Notes: a model not told the origin generated them from the letters alone. A stretch of DNA of 64,000 bases from Hyphomicrobiales bacterium (GCA_025363755.1 JANYLQ010000037.1:1-64000), one strand, 5' to 3'; counted from the first letter of the stretch, positions 24,548 to 34,327 are shown. A program made the numbers and translations.

Positions 24548-25938
24548 CGGTCACGATAGCCATTCTCGGGCGCCCTAATGTTGGCAAATCTACGCTGTTC
24601 AATCGTCTTGTCGGTCAGAAGATCGCACTGGTCGATGATCAACCTGGCGTCACGCGTGACCGCCGCGAAGGTTTGGGGCGGCTTGGTGATTTGGAATTTC
24701 GTGTGTTTGATACAGCGGGCCTCGATGACGCCAAGAAGGGCACACTTGAAGCGCGCATGAGTTTGCAGGCCGAAGAGGCCGCACGACTTTCCGATCATAT
24801 TTTCTTTGTGATTGATGCCAGAGCTGGTGTAACGCCGATTGATGAGCAGTTTGCGGAGCGCATTCGCAAACTGGGTAAGCCTGTCACTGTGCTTGCCAAC
24901 AAGGCCGAAATATTGCGCATCGCGCAAGGCGTGGGTGAGGCTTATTCATTGGGCTTTGGCCAACCGCTGCCAATCTCTGGCGAACATGGCGAAGGAATGG
25001 AGCATATTTATGATGTGATCCGGCCTTATATCGATGCTGACGAAGAGGCGAGCAAAGCTGCCGCTGATGAAGACGAAGAATTTGTGCCTGCCGAATATGA
25101 CCCAGAATATGAAGGGCCAGACCGGCCTGAGCGGCGCTTGCGGCTGGCTATTATCGGCCAACCCAATGCGGGCAAGTCGACACTCGTAAATACCCTGCTC
25201 GGTGAAGACCGGATGCTCACCGGGCCAGAAGCTGGCATTACCCGCGATGCGATTTCCAGTGATTGGAAATGGGGCACGCGCGAAATCAAGCTTTGGGATA
25301 CAGCTGGTATTCGCCGCAAAGGCAAAGTGAAAGAGAAGCTGGAGAAGCTTTCTGTCACCGATGCAATGCGCGCCATTCGTTATGCTGATTGCGTTGTGGT
25401 TCTGGTTGATGCGTCGATGAGCATTGAGAAGCAAGATTTGACGCTGTGCGATCTGGTGGCCCGTGAAGGCCGCGCTATTGTTCTGGTCTTAAGCAAATGG
25501 GATTTGGTTGAAGATAAATTGGCCGCCATGAAGAAGGTCGATGACATTATCGAAAACATATTGCCTGACATTAAGGGCTTTCCGATTATCACGCTGTCAG
25601 CCAAGCAAGGCCGCGGCGTTGATAAGATGATGAATGCGGTCATCGAGATGGACCGCAAATGGAACATTCGCGTTTCAACATCGAAGATTAATCGTTGGAT
25701 TACGGCTGCCGTGCAGAAAAACGCACCCCCGGCGCCATCAGGACGCCGCATCAAAATTCGTTACGCCACGCAAGCCAGCGCAAGGCCGCCAACATTTGCT
25801 GTGTTTGGTAATCAGCTGGATAAGTTGCCGCAAACTTATGTGCGTTATTTGATGAACGGCCTGCGCAAAGACTTCGGCCTCGAAGGCGTGCCCATCCGGT
25901 TCTCGCTGCGCGGCGGCAAGAACCCTTATGATAAATAA
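24544..25938 (+). CDS. der: GTPase Der (EngA), ribosome assembly
   Basis: Der is a double GTPase needed for maturation of the 50S ribosomal subunit. Two G domains are visible: 'GRPNVGKSTLFNRL' near residue 8 and 'GQPNAGKSTLVNTL' near 205, with 'DTAGLDD' and 'DTAGIRRKGKVKEKLEKLSV' as their G3 motifs. The C-terminal KH-like domain ends 'IRFSLRGGKNPYDK'. At 464 residues the length is normal. It is coupled to the lipoprotein gene. Confidence 0.98.
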   Translation: MTVTIAILGRPNVGKSTLFNRLVGQKIALVDDQPGVTRDRREGLGRLGDLEFRVFDTAGLDDAKKGTLEARMSLQAEEAARLSDHIFFVIDARAGVTPIDEQFAERIRKLGKPVTVLANKAEILRIAQGVGEAYSLGFGQPLPISGEHGEGMEHIYDVIRPYIDADEEASKAAADEDEEFVPAEYDPEYEGPDRPERRLRLAIIGQPNAGKSTLVNTLLGEDRMLTGPEAGITRDAISSDWKWGTREIKLWDTAGIRRKGKVKEKLEKLSVTDAMRAIRYADCVVVLVDASMSIEKQDLTLCDLVAREGRAIVLVLSKWDLVEDKLAAMKKVDDIIENILPDIKGFPIITLSAKQGRGVDKMMNAVIEMDRKWNIRVSTSKINRWITAAVQKNAPPAPSGRRIKIRYATQASARPPTFAVFGNQLDKLPQTYVRYLMNGLRKDFGLEGVPIRFSLRGGKNPYDK

Positions 25939-25968
25939 AACGTCTTCTACCGCTTTGCGGTGGGGGAC

Positions 25969-26703
25969 TCAGAGCACCTGTTTAAATAACCCGCTGGCCG
26001 CATATTTATAAACGGCGCCATTGTCACTGAAGCTCTCAAGACACATCGGCACAATCTGCGCGGCCACGTCTTCTGCCGATGGAATGCTCATTGGGTCTTC
26101 ACCTGGCATAGCGGTGGCTCGCATCTTTGTGCGCGTGGGGCCGGGGCTGAAACAGTTGGTGCGCACAGAAGTCGTTTCCATTTCGGCAGCATAGGTTTTC
26201 ACCATCGCCTCGAGTGCCGCTTTAGAAATTGAATAGGTGCCCCAATAGGGAAAACATTTTTGAGCAAGGCCCGATGTCACAAAGATTGCTCGGCCGTGCG
26301 GAGCCAATCGCAGCAGGGGATCCATTGAGCGGATCAAACGATAGTTCGCCGTCACGTTGACAGCCATCACATCATCCCATGATTTGGGTTCAATATGGGG
26401 CATGGGTGTGAGTTTGCCCAGAAGACCGGCATTGCCGATCAAGATATCAAGCTTTTTCCAACGCTCGAAAATGGCCGCCCCCAGGCGATCAATCGCAGGG
26501 TAATCCACAATGTCCATCGGCACTAAAGTTGCAGATGAACCCACAGCTTTGATTTCATCATCAAGCTCTTCAAGCCCGCCTTGGGTACGAGCGGTGGCAA
26601 TGATGTGTGCGCCTTGTTTGGCCAGTGCTAACGCAGCGGCGCGGCCAAGGCCACGCGAAGCACCCGTGACGAGGGCGGTTTTACCTAAAAGAAGTTGTGT
26701 CAT
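25969..26703 (-). CDS. Short-chain dehydrogenase/reductase
   Basis: A 244-residue SDR. The cofactor site is 'LVTGASRGLGRAAALALA', 'NAGLLG' is the NAG motif, and the catalytic residues are in 'FVTSGLAQ' and 'YWGTYSISKAALEAM'. The ATG at 26703 starts 'MTQLLLGKTALVTG'; the TTG at 26718 is not needed. It follows purF in the common rhizobial order radA-cvpA-purF-SDR but is separated from purF by a palindromic repeat. Its role in that conserved neighbourhood is not known. Confidence 0.9.
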   Translation of the reverse strand: MTQLLLGKTALVTGASRGLGRAAALALAKQGAHIIATARTQGGLEELDDEIKAVGSSATLVPMDIVDYPAIDRLGAAIFERWKKLDILIGNAGLLGKLTPMPHIEPKSWDDVMAVNVTANYRLIRSMDPLLRLAPHGRAIFVTSGLAQKCFPYWGTYSISKAALEAMVKTYAAEMETTSVRTNCFSPGPTRTKMRATAMPGEDPMSIPSAEDVAAQIVPMCLESFSDNGAVYKYAASGLFKQVL

Positions 26704-26729
26704 GGAATTGATATCCAAATAAAATTACC

Positions 26730-26800
26730 GTCATGCCCGCGAAGGCGGGCATCTGCGTTTGAGGCCACAAAACAGAGATTCCCGCTTTCGCGGGAATGAC
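26730..26800. repeat. Palindromic intergenic repeat (REP-like), two hairpins
   Basis: Two short hairpins, 'gcccgcgaaggcgggc' and 'cccgctttcgcggg', lie in opposite orientation with GTCAT/ATGAC at the outer ends, so the whole unit is an imperfect palindrome of about 71 bases. The same unit, with 'cagag/ctctg'-like inner flanks, recurs at 47098-47191, and relatives occur at 40011, 40373 and 49707. It may also end transcription between purF and the SDR gene. Confidence 0.75.
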
Positions 26801-26834
26801 GTTTGAAAAAATAAAATCAAAGGAGACAAAAACT

Positions 26835-28289
26835 TTAGCCCGCTTCAGCCAAAAGTGAAAGCTGTTGCTTGGCACTCTCTCCGATCAAATCTGTCAGGTG
26901 CGTGGGGTAATCACCCGTAAAGCAATGATCGGTGAATTGTGGCTGAACATTATCGCGGCCTTCATAGCCAGCAGCCTTATAAATGCCGTCCACAGAAACA
27001 AAAGCCAGTGAATCCACGCCAATAAATTTGCGCATTTCTTCCAGCGAGTGGCTGGCGGCCAACAGAGATTTTTGTTCAGGCGTATCAATGCCGTAATAGT
27101 CTGGAAACTTTATCGGCGGCGAAGCAATCCGCATGTGCACTTCTTTGGCACCCGCCTCATACATCATCTTCACAATCTTGATTGATGTGGTGCCGCGCAC
27201 AATTGAGTCGTCCACCAACACAACTCGCTTGCCCGCGATTACGGCGCGATTGGCGTTGTGTTTTAACTTCACGCCCAGTGAGCGGATGTGTTGCGTTGGC
27301 TCGATAAAAGTGCGGCCTACATAGTGATTGCGGATGATGCCCAGTTCAAAGGGAATGCCAAGAGCTTGTGCATAACCCAATGCAGCGGGAACACCAGAAT
27401 CTGGAATGGGCACAACTACATCAGCATTGGCGGGCGCTTCTAAAGCCAGCTGTGTGCCAGTGTTTTTGCGCACATTATAAACTGACCTGCCGCCGAGAAT
27501 TGAATCGGGCCTTGAAAAATAAATATATTCAAAAATGCAGGGGCGTGGTTTTTGACGCGGAAATGGATGCAGAGATTCAATACCATTTTCCGAAACCACA
27601 ATCACTTCACCGTTTTCAACTTCACGCACAAATTTTGCGCCGATGATGTCGAGGGCAACAGTTTCAGAACACAGAATATAGGCACCGTTCAGTTCGCCCA
27701 GCATGAGTGGACGAATGCCCAATGGATCGCGCGCGCCGATCAGCTTTTTGTTGGTCAACGAAACCAGCGCATATGCGCCTTCAAGGCTGCGCAATGCATC
27801 GATGTAACGTTCGATCATGCGGTTCTTTTTCGAACGTGCCACAAGATGGAGGATGGCTTCAGTGTCTGAAGTGGAATGATAAATTGCACCCGATGCAATC
27901 AACTCGCGTCGCAGAGTGAGGCCATTGGTGAGATTGCCGTTGTGGGCCACCGCTATGCCACCCACTGCGAGTTCGGCAAAGAGCGGTTGCACATTGCGCA
28001 AAATTGTTTCGCCGGTTGTTGAATAGCGCACATGGCCCATGGCCTGTGTGCCCTTCAGGCGGCTGATGATTTTATCGGATGAGAAATGATCGCCCACCAA
28101 TCCCATGCGGCGTTCGGTGTGGAAGCGTTCGCCGTCATAGCTTACAATGCCCGCTGCCTCTTGGCCGCGATGCTGCAGCGCGTGGAGGCCAAGTGCTGTT
28201 AACGCTGCTGCATCAGGATGGCCAAATATGCCAAACACACCGCATTCTTCGCGCAGCGTATCGCCATCAAGATCCTGGTCATCAATCAT
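26835..28289 (-). CDS. purF: Amidophosphoribosyltransferase
   Basis: PurF makes phosphoribosylamine from PRPP and glutamine, the first committed step of purine synthesis. After a short propeptide ('MIDDQDLDGDTLREE') comes the catalytic Cys in 'CGVFGIFGHPDAAALTALGLHALQHRGQEAAG'. The PRPP loop 'VVLVDDSIVRGTTSIKIV' is in the C-terminal half. Length is 484 residues. The start overlaps the cvpA stop by four bases (ATGA), so the two are cotranscribed. Confidence 0.98.
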   Translation of the reverse strand: MIDDQDLDGDTLREECGVFGIFGHPDAAALTALGLHALQHRGQEAAGIVSYDGERFHTERRMGLVGDHFSSDKIISRLKGTQAMGHVRYSTTGETILRNVQPLFAELAVGGIAVAHNGNLTNGLTLRRELIASGAIYHSTSDTEAILHLVARSKKNRMIERYIDALRSLEGAYALVSLTNKKLIGARDPLGIRPLMLGELNGAYILCSETVALDIIGAKFVREVENGEVIVVSENGIESLHPFPRQKPRPCIFEYIYFSRPDSILGGRSVYNVRKNTGTQLALEAPANADVVVPIPDSGVPAALGYAQALGIPFELGIIRNHYVGRTFIEPTQHIRSLGVKLKHNANRAVIAGKRVVLVDDSIVRGTTSIKIVKMMYEAGAKEVHMRIASPPIKFPDYYGIDTPEQKSLLAASHSLEEMRKFIGVDSLAFVSVDGIYKAAGYEGRDNVQPQFTDHCFTGDYPTHLTDLIGESAKQQLSLLAEAG

Positions 28290-28969
28290 TGGGTTTTGGT
28301 TCCCTCTTGGCCAAAGGCAGGTTGATCGGTTTTGCCATCTGTGGCTTTGCCTTCAATCAGGTTATCAAGCCCCTTGGCTTGGCCTGCGGTGACAGTTGTT
28401 CCAGAATCGGCGGGGGCTTCAACGGTTTTTGTAATTGAACCCTGCGGGTTGCTGATTTGTGTGGTCTTTGACAATGTGTCGGCAATATCGGCTGGCACAA
28501 AGCCCAAAAGCACATTCCCAACTTGCGCGATGATTGGCAGTGATTGTGCCTTCCTGACCCAATCTTCTTGGCGGTCGCTCGGTGTCAACCAGCCGTAAAA
28601 TAAGTAAGCGATGGCAACGAGCACCAAGCCGCGCGCCAGACCGTAGAGGAAACCCAGCGTGCGATCAAACGCGCCAACACGGCTATCAACCACGCGATCT
28701 GAAATTTTAACACCAATGACTGAGACGATGACCATCACGATCACAAAAACAATAAGACCTACGGCGATTGTGGCGATGATCGGCTTTCCCGCATAGGGCA
28801 TCGCCAGATCGAGCAGCTTTTGCTGCTTGATGGCAAAATATGCTGCAATACCTGCAACACCCCAAGCCACGAGCGACAGGACTTCGCGGGTAAAGCCGCG
28901 CGCCAAGGCCAAGATGCCAGAGATGAACATGATGCCAAAGAGGACGAAATCAAGGATTTGAAAGGACAT
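28286..28969 (-). CDS. cvpA: CvpA-family membrane protein
   Basis: An integral membrane protein of 227 residues with four predicted helices in the first 150 ('FVLFGIMFISGILALARGFTREVLSLVAWGVAGIAAYFAI'). A long hydrophilic Gly/Ala/Thr-rich tail of about 75 residues extends past the core domain. CvpA is linked to envelope homeostasis and was first found as a colicin V production factor. It lies directly between radA and purF, the usual order in this group. Confidence 0.92.
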   Translation of the reverse strand: MSFQILDFVLFGIMFISGILALARGFTREVLSLVAWGVAGIAAYFAIKQQKLLDLAMPYAGKPIIATIAVGLIVFVIVMVIVSVIGVKISDRVVDSRVGAFDRTLGFLYGLARGLVLVAIAYLFYGWLTPSDRQEDWVRKAQSLPIIAQVGNVLLGFVPADIADTLSKTTQISNPQGSITKTVEAPADSGTTVTAGQAKGLDNLIEGKATDGKTDQPAFGQEGTKTQ

Positions 28970-29043
28970 GAATCTGTTCCGGTTGGATAAGCCATCTATA
29001 TATGAAACTCTTGATCAAGGTTCTAGGCTATTCTTTGCCTAAT

Positions 29044-30435
29044 TCAAGCGATGCGGCGAAGACCCTTGGACCGGCTGGCAACCCAGGCCACCAGATCAGC
29101 CACGGTGGAGAGTTGTTTGGTTGCAATTGTGCCTTTTAAGGCCTTTTCACCTTGGTCGGCGATCACAGCATCAGTTTGGCCCAGTTTTTGGGCTTCTTTC
29201 AACCGCGCTTCGGTTTGGCCGACGGGGCGGATCGCGCCAGAAAGTGCGATTTCTCCAAACAGCACCGTGCCATGGGGAATCACTGTGTCTGACAAAGACG
29301 ATAGCAAGGCCGCCGCCACAGCTAAATCGACCGCCGTTTCCTTCAAGCGAAGCCCGCCTGCCACATTTAAATAAACGTCATGATTCGAAAGTGAAACCCC
29401 CGCCCGCGCATCAAGCACGGCGAGAATCATATTAAGCCGTGTTGTATCCCAACCCACCGCCGTGCGGCGCGGTGTGCCCAAGGGCGAGGGGGCAACAAGG
29501 GCCTGAACTTCGACCAGCAGAGGCCTTGTGCCTTCAACACCAGCAAAAACCGCAGTGCCGGGGGCAGGGTGTTCGGAGCCGCCCATGAATAGGCGCGAAG
29601 GGTTGGTGACTTCTTTGAGGCCACCATCCGACATTTCAAAAACACCGATTTCATCGGTCGGCCCAAAGCGATTTTTAACGGCGCGTAAAATGCGAAACTG
29701 GTGGCCCCGGTCCCCTTCAAAATACAGCACCGTATCGACCAGATGCTCAATCACCTTTGGCCCGGCAATCTGACCATCCTTGGTGACGTGGCCCACCAGC
29801 AGCACACATGTGCGCTTGGTCTTGGCATAGCGCACCAATGCTTCAGAGCCTGCTTTCAACTGCGAGACAGTGCCTGGTGCCGATTCAATCACCGGCGACC
29901 AAAGGGTTTGCACCGAGTCGATGACCACAACAGATGGCACTGGCCCATCATTCAGTGTGGCGATGATGTCAGATACATTAGTTTCGGCCGCCAATAAAAC
30001 TGGCGCATCATCAAGCCCCAAACGCGCCGCCCGCATGCGCACTTGCGCAATCGCTTCCTCGCCCGTCACATAAATCACACGCTCGCCCTTGCGGGCCATT
30101 GCGGCGAGTGCCTGCAACAACAAGGTCGACTTTCCAATGCCCGGATCACCACCGATCAGAACCGCAGACCCCGGCACAAAGCCTCCACCCGTGGCGCGGT
30201 CTAATTCCGCAATTCCGCTTTCAATGCGCGGCGGAGCAGGGCTTTCCCCCTTCAATTCATAAAGCTTGGCCAAACGGCCTTTGGGCAACGATGCCCCCTT
30301 GGCCCCTGAAGCTGGTGCCTCTGAACGCTCCTCAATAATCGTGTTCCAGCTATTGCAAACATCACAATGCCCCGACCATTTATGGGTGATCGCAGCGCAA
30401 GTTTTACAGACGAAGTTAGAAGCAGATTTGGCCAT
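29044..30435 (-). CDS. radA: DNA repair protein RadA
   Basis: RadA is a RecA-like helicase that extends heteroduplex DNA in recombination. 'FVCKTCAAITHKWSGHCDVCNSW' is its N-terminal zinc finger, 'GDPGIGKSTLLLQ' its Walker A and 'KNRFGPTDEIGVFEM' the RadA-specific KNRFG motif. A Lon-like C-terminal domain follows. The ATG at 30435 ('MAKSASNF') gives 463 residues; the ORF-track start adds 12 residues without support. Confidence 0.98.
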   Translation of the reverse strand: MAKSASNFVCKTCAAITHKWSGHCDVCNSWNTIIEERSEAPASGAKGASLPKGRLAKLYELKGESPAPPRIESGIAELDRATGGGFVPGSAVLIGGDPGIGKSTLLLQALAAMARKGERVIYVTGEEAIAQVRMRAARLGLDDAPVLLAAETNVSDIIATLNDGPVPSVVVIDSVQTLWSPVIESAPGTVSQLKAGSEALVRYAKTKRTCVLLVGHVTKDGQIAGPKVIEHLVDTVLYFEGDRGHQFRILRAVKNRFGPTDEIGVFEMSDGGLKEVTNPSRLFMGGSEHPAPGTAVFAGVEGTRPLLVEVQALVAPSPLGTPRRTAVGWDTTRLNMILAVLDARAGVSLSNHDVYLNVAGGLRLKETAVDLAVAAALLSSLSDTVIPHGTVLFGEIALSGAIRPVGQTEARLKEAQKLGQTDAVIADQGEKALKGTIATKQLSTVADLVAWVASRSKGLRRIA

Positions 30436-30480
30436 GGGAAGGGAATAGCATGGAACGTATAGTGAACACAAGAGGGAACT

Positions 30481-31419
30481 CTAGAAAACTATTGCGCGTC
30501 GAATAGGATGAGTTAACCCAAACGTATTTTCAAACAGTTGCATTAGTTCGTGATTAAAATGATGGCCTTCATTTTTTAGTTCTCGAAATACAGGATCACT
30601 TCTTTGATCTTTTGTTAGCAAATTAAGATGTTTTCGAATGCTGCTATCTTCAAGCTTTTCGAGAAAGTAATTATAAGTTTTTAAAACTTGATTCATTTGT
30701 GACTTTCCACAAATTTGTGCCAATCGCTCAATTACTGGTAACTCAAAAAGCTGCTGTAACAAATCTATTTTCCTGTCACGAGATCTATCCGCAGTCAAAG
30801 CTACACTGAATAGCCCACTTGCGTACAGGAGTTTCCTTGAAAAAATTAATTTTATATTCCTTACCGCCCACGGCTTTGGGGTCTCTGAACCAGCTGTCTT
30901 AAATTCGTAGTCAACAGCCATTGTTCGATAATATCTTATCACATCGTTCAGGAGGAATAATGCAAGCTGGTGGTCTGTCATTGATTTTGCAATATATTTT
31001 TCTAAAATTTCTTTTCGAAGAGACTTTAGTTCTTCAGCGTCATGAAGCCATTCTCCTTCTAGGAGGATCAACATACGTCGTGTAATGTTCTTGTTGCTAT
31101 CATCGTTCCCGCCAATATTTGTGAGAATTTCTTCACGATTGACGACATTCGCAAACGCTCCATTCGCAGCTGGTTGATTGGGGATAATATTCTTGATGTA
31201 TTTATACGCAGCGTTACACCAGTGTGGCTCGCAAGTCTCCGAACTTGATTTGATCATTATAAAATAATCTAAATCCGATTCGAGCGACGCTTCTCTTCTT
31301 GCAAAGGATCCACATGTAATAATTGACGATCCTTCACCAGTGATAACTTCTTTTAATCCTTTTCTGAGCAACTCAATTTTTTGATTTGAAAATTCCTTTG
31401 CTGTTTCGATAGATTTCAT
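30481..31419 (-). CDS. Nucleotidyltransferase-domain protein (GlnD/DUF294-like), coupled to HD protein
   Basis: A 312-residue protein with a polymerase-beta-type nucleotidyltransferase motif, 'CGSFARREASLESDLDYFIM' (Gly-Ser at 37-38, metal Asp49 and Asp51). The rest is mostly helical, without a recognised second domain. The gene overlaps the HD-protein gene by four bases (ATGA), so the two are made together. Base composition is clearly AT-richer than radA and the amidohydrolase on either side, a sign of acquisition. It may modify a protein, RNA or small molecule with a nucleotide. Antibiotic nucleotidyltransferase and toxin-antitoxin roles are alternatives. Confidence 0.8.
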   Translation of the reverse strand: MKSIETAKEFSNQKIELLRKGLKEVITGEGSSIITCGSFARREASLESDLDYFIMIKSSSETCEPHWCNAAYKYIKNIIPNQPAANGAFANVVNREEILTNIGGNDDSNKNITRRMLILLEGEWLHDAEELKSLRKEILEKYIAKSMTDHQLALFLLNDVIRYYRTMAVDYEFKTAGSETPKPWAVRNIKLIFSRKLLYASGLFSVALTADRSRDRKIDLLQQLFELPVIERLAQICGKSQMNQVLKTYNYFLEKLEDSSIRKHLNLLTKDQRSDPVFRELKNEGHHFNHELMQLFENTFGLTHPIRRAIVF

Positions 31420-32465
31420 AAAAGATACATCTCTTGCTTGGATGAAGCGTTTTTTTGAAGCAATATTTGGTCGAATTCTTTTGACTGTAGATATCTATCG
31501 GCGTCTTTGCGATCAAAGAAACTTGTGTCTGAATTGACATAGAAGCTTCTGGTTTTGAATTTTACAGATGTGCCAATATATTTTGTCATTTCAACTTCCA
31601 AATCGCTACTAGTTAGAAGTTTATGAAGTCCTTTAAGTTTTCTGAAAATCTGTACCTCATCACAAAAATAGTCAGAAAATTTCATGGTTTTGATATTTGC
31701 ACGCATGAAAAATTGGCAAGCGAGATCTGACAGCAATCCAACTTTTGAATTAATTATGTTGCGATAAGTTTCATTCTTTATTGACCAAAACTCGTCAACT
31801 ATTTTTTCGTCACGGCTACTTGAGCGAGTTATCGCTGCTCTTACCACCGCTTCGGGATTTCTAAATGTAGGTCTTCGACGCAGAAAAATCTGGGTCCTCA
31901 TAATTCCTTCGATGGTATCAAAATTGATTGGACCATTAAAGAAATCATCGAAGCCATCTTCTTTGCCCTCGATAATTGCGACTAACCTTTCTAAATCTAT
32001 ATCAGCCTTTTTTAAGACGTCATAGAGCTCTAAACCCAACGGCGACCGACCCAGAATGATTTCCTTTGTAGCTTTGTGATGATCTAAATCGAAATATTCC
32101 TTAAATACTGGTTCTAGCGAATGTGAAAGTGGCGCATGCCCAATATCGTGTAGTAGAGCGGCCATCGAAACTAGCCTTCTGTCACGCGCGGGTAGATTCT
32201 TAGAATTACAGTAAAATAGTGCCAGACGCGCTACACCGAGACTATGTTGAAACCTCGTATATCTAAGATTGCCTATTTTACCGTTCGGTGACTTCTTCAT
32301 CGCATAATCAATTCCGCCGAGAAAGCGGATAGATTTCAATCTTTGAAACGCTCTTGTGTTTAAAACTCTTAGCAAAAGATCATCACTAGAATCCTCTGGC
32401 ACACCTGAAAAAGGTTTTGAAAAATCATACTCTTCAAATTGAAATAGTTGTGTGTCATCCATCAC
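31416..32465 (-). CDS. HD-domain phosphohydrolase (SAMHD1/dGTPase-like)
   Basis: A 349-residue HD-superfamily phosphohydrolase. 'RYTRFQHSLGVARLALF' (His74) and 'MAALLHDIGHAPLSHSLE' (His106-Asp107, His110, His115) match SAMHD1-like and dGTPase-like dNTP triphosphohydrolases. It is the first gene of the two-gene AT-rich insert and carries 'MMDD' at the start. Related HD enzymes hydrolyse dNTPs or other nucleotides, and some bacterial members block phages by removing dNTPs. That role here is inference from the partner gene and the insert-like context. The final metal-binding Asp could not be assigned by eye. Confidence 0.85.
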   Translation of the reverse strand: MMDDTQLFQFEEYDFSKPFSGVPEDSSDDLLLRVLNTRAFQRLKSIRFLGGIDYAMKKSPNGKIGNLRYTRFQHSLGVARLALFYCNSKNLPARDRRLVSMAALLHDIGHAPLSHSLEPVFKEYFDLDHHKATKEIILGRSPLGLELYDVLKKADIDLERLVAIIEGKEDGFDDFFNGPINFDTIEGIMRTQIFLRRRPTFRNPEAVVRAAITRSSSRDEKIVDEFWSIKNETYRNIINSKVGLLSDLACQFFMRANIKTMKFSDYFCDEVQIFRKLKGLHKLLTSSDLEVEMTKYIGTSVKFKTRSFYVNSDTSFFDRKDADRYLQSKEFDQILLQKNASSKQEMYLL

Positions 32466-32580
32466 AAAAACACTCTAATCAATCGATTTCACTCTTTTCT
32501 CCAGAGTCCCTATTCTCAATTATAAAATCTGACAATTAAATTCAGGATAGTACGAACAAAAATAGAACACAACGAATATC

Positions 32581-34230
32581 TCACCCCTCAAACACCACCC
32601 GCCCATCACACACCGTCATCACAGGCTTCACCGCGTCCATATCCTGAGCCCGCGTTTCCTCTAAATCGGAATTCAGAACCGCAATATCCGCCAGATGCCC
32701 CACCTTCAACATGCCCTTACGGTCTTCGGTGAAGTCCATCATCGCGCCTGCCGCTGTGAACCCGTGAAGTGTGTCCATCAAATTCTGTTTCTGGCCAAAA
32801 TGGTCGGCTGTCAATGCGGCCTTGAAACCTAAGAACGGATCGAGTGAGGCAACGGGCCAATCGCTAGAAAACGCGACTGTTGCGCCGGAATTGCGAATGG
32901 TTTGCCAAGGATAGGAATAGGGCAGCTTATCACCAAGCCGCGTCCGTATTGGCTCTTTCGGCATCCATGGCACGCCGTACCCGGCAACAGGTTGAATGGA
33001 TGCGATAACGCCCAATTGTTTGATGCGCGGAATGTCAGATGGATCAATCAATTCGATATGCTCAATGCGGTGCCTGCTGTCACGAACACCATTGGCTTTC
33101 TGGGCCACTTCATAACCATCCAATGTTCTGCGCACTGCGCCGTCGCCAATAGCATGCACACTGATTTGCAGCTTGAATTTATCAATGCGGGTGGCCAGTT
33201 CATTAAATTGCGCGGCTGTGAAAAGTGGCGCACCGGTATTTCCGGGATAGCCCGGATAATCATCCAGCATCAAAGCGGTCAGCGTTTCCATCACGCCGTC
33301 CATGAAAATCTTCACGCGGCCAGAATGCAGCATGTCGCCCTTATATTGCGCGTGCATTTCGGCGGCTTCATCAACACGGGCAATTTCAAAATAATTTTTC
33401 TGGTGAAACGGAATTTCCATGCGGGCGTTAAGTTCGCCTTGATCCAGAATATTTTTCAACAGCTCCAGCTGATACCAATTGCCATCCATATTATGCATGG
33501 TGGTGATGCCCAGCGAATTGGCAAAGGCGATGCCTTTTTTCAAAAGCGCTTCGTCGCTGGCGCGCTGGCTTGGCGTTGCAGGTGGAATGGGGTTGCCGCC
33601 GGTATTCATCCCTAAGAATTCGCGGCCACCTGTGGATCCTAATTCTTGCACAGGCATATAAGCTGCTGGCTCTTTGAGTTCACCAGTGGCGTTGCCTTCA
33701 GAATCAAGCACAATTTCATTGCCCACCGGAAGCTCGCGCCCGCGCATAATGCCAGCGGCTTCCAGCGCCTTGGTGTTGGCCCAAGCGGTGTGGTGGTCAA
33801 AGCAATTTACATAAAATGGCATGTCGGGAACAATACGGTCAAGCATCTGCCTGGTGATCGGGCCATCCTTTCCAAGGCTCTCATGGGCGATACCATGTGC
33901 GATCACAATTTTCTCGTCTGGATGGGCTTTGCGGTATTGAGAAACTGAATCATGAAACTCGGCCAAGCTATTGACATGGCTCACCATTAAGCCACCAAGT
34001 TCTGCTGCTCCACCAAACAAATGCACATGGCCTTCGATGATGCCCGGGATCACGGATTTGCCTTGAGCATCTATCATCCGTGTGTGTTTAGCTTTAAATC
34101 CCGCCACGTCTTCATTGCTGCCAATGGCGATAATTCTATTGCCCGCGACGGCTAAACTTTGCGCAAAAGGCTGTGCTGGGTTCATTGTAATCATGCGGGC
34201 GTTGGTGATAATCAGATCGGCGTGTGGCAT
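32581..34230 (-). CDS. Amidohydrolase, YtcJ-like
   Basis: A 549-residue metal-dependent amidohydrolase of the YtcJ/AepA group. 'VIPGIIEGHVHLFGGA' carries the first metal His pair, 'ISVHAIGDGAVRRTLDGYE' and 'HRIEHIELIDPSDIPRIKQLGV' the others, and 'VAFSSDWPVASLDPFLGF' the catalytic Asp region. No signal peptide is seen, so it is probably cytoplasmic. The substrate (a cyclic amide or similar) is unknown. It is transcribed alone, divergently from the small ORF and ohr. Confidence 0.92.
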   Translation of the reverse strand: MPHADLIITNARMITMNPAQPFAQSLAVAGNRIIAIGSNEDVAGFKAKHTRMIDAQGKSVIPGIIEGHVHLFGGAAELGGLMVSHVNSLAEFHDSVSQYRKAHPDEKIVIAHGIAHESLGKDGPITRQMLDRIVPDMPFYVNCFDHHTAWANTKALEAAGIMRGRELPVGNEIVLDSEGNATGELKEPAAYMPVQELGSTGGREFLGMNTGGNPIPPATPSQRASDEALLKKGIAFANSLGITTMHNMDGNWYQLELLKNILDQGELNARMEIPFHQKNYFEIARVDEAAEMHAQYKGDMLHSGRVKIFMDGVMETLTALMLDDYPGYPGNTGAPLFTAAQFNELATRIDKFKLQISVHAIGDGAVRRTLDGYEVAQKANGVRDSRHRIEHIELIDPSDIPRIKQLGVIASIQPVAGYGVPWMPKEPIRTRLGDKLPYSYPWQTIRNSGATVAFSSDWPVASLDPFLGFKAALTADHFGQKQNLMDTLHGFTAAGAMMDFTEDRKGMLKVGHLADIAVLNSDLEETRAQDMDAVKPVMTVCDGRVVFEG

Positions 34231-34313
34231 TTTTGCTTCCCTTGGTTTTTTAACCTTTTGGCCTCTTGCAAAAAATCGCGCAAGAGTTAGGTTTGATTTG
34301 TCGTCAACAACTG

Positions 34314-34327
34314 AAAGGAGGTGATCC
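34314..34327 (+). promoter_or_regulatory. Extended Shine-Dalgarno sequence
   Basis: 'aaaggaggtgatcc' is complementary over all 14 bases to the conserved 3' end of bacterial 16S rRNA. The GGAGG core lies seven bases before the ATG of a 24-codon ORF. Most genes here pair over four to six bases, so this is exceptional. It could give very strong initiation or hold ribosomes on the leader. Confidence 0.8.

Noticed and set aside
32902-33615. 237-residue plus-strand ORF
   Set aside because: Antisense to the YtcJ-like amidohydrolase gene.
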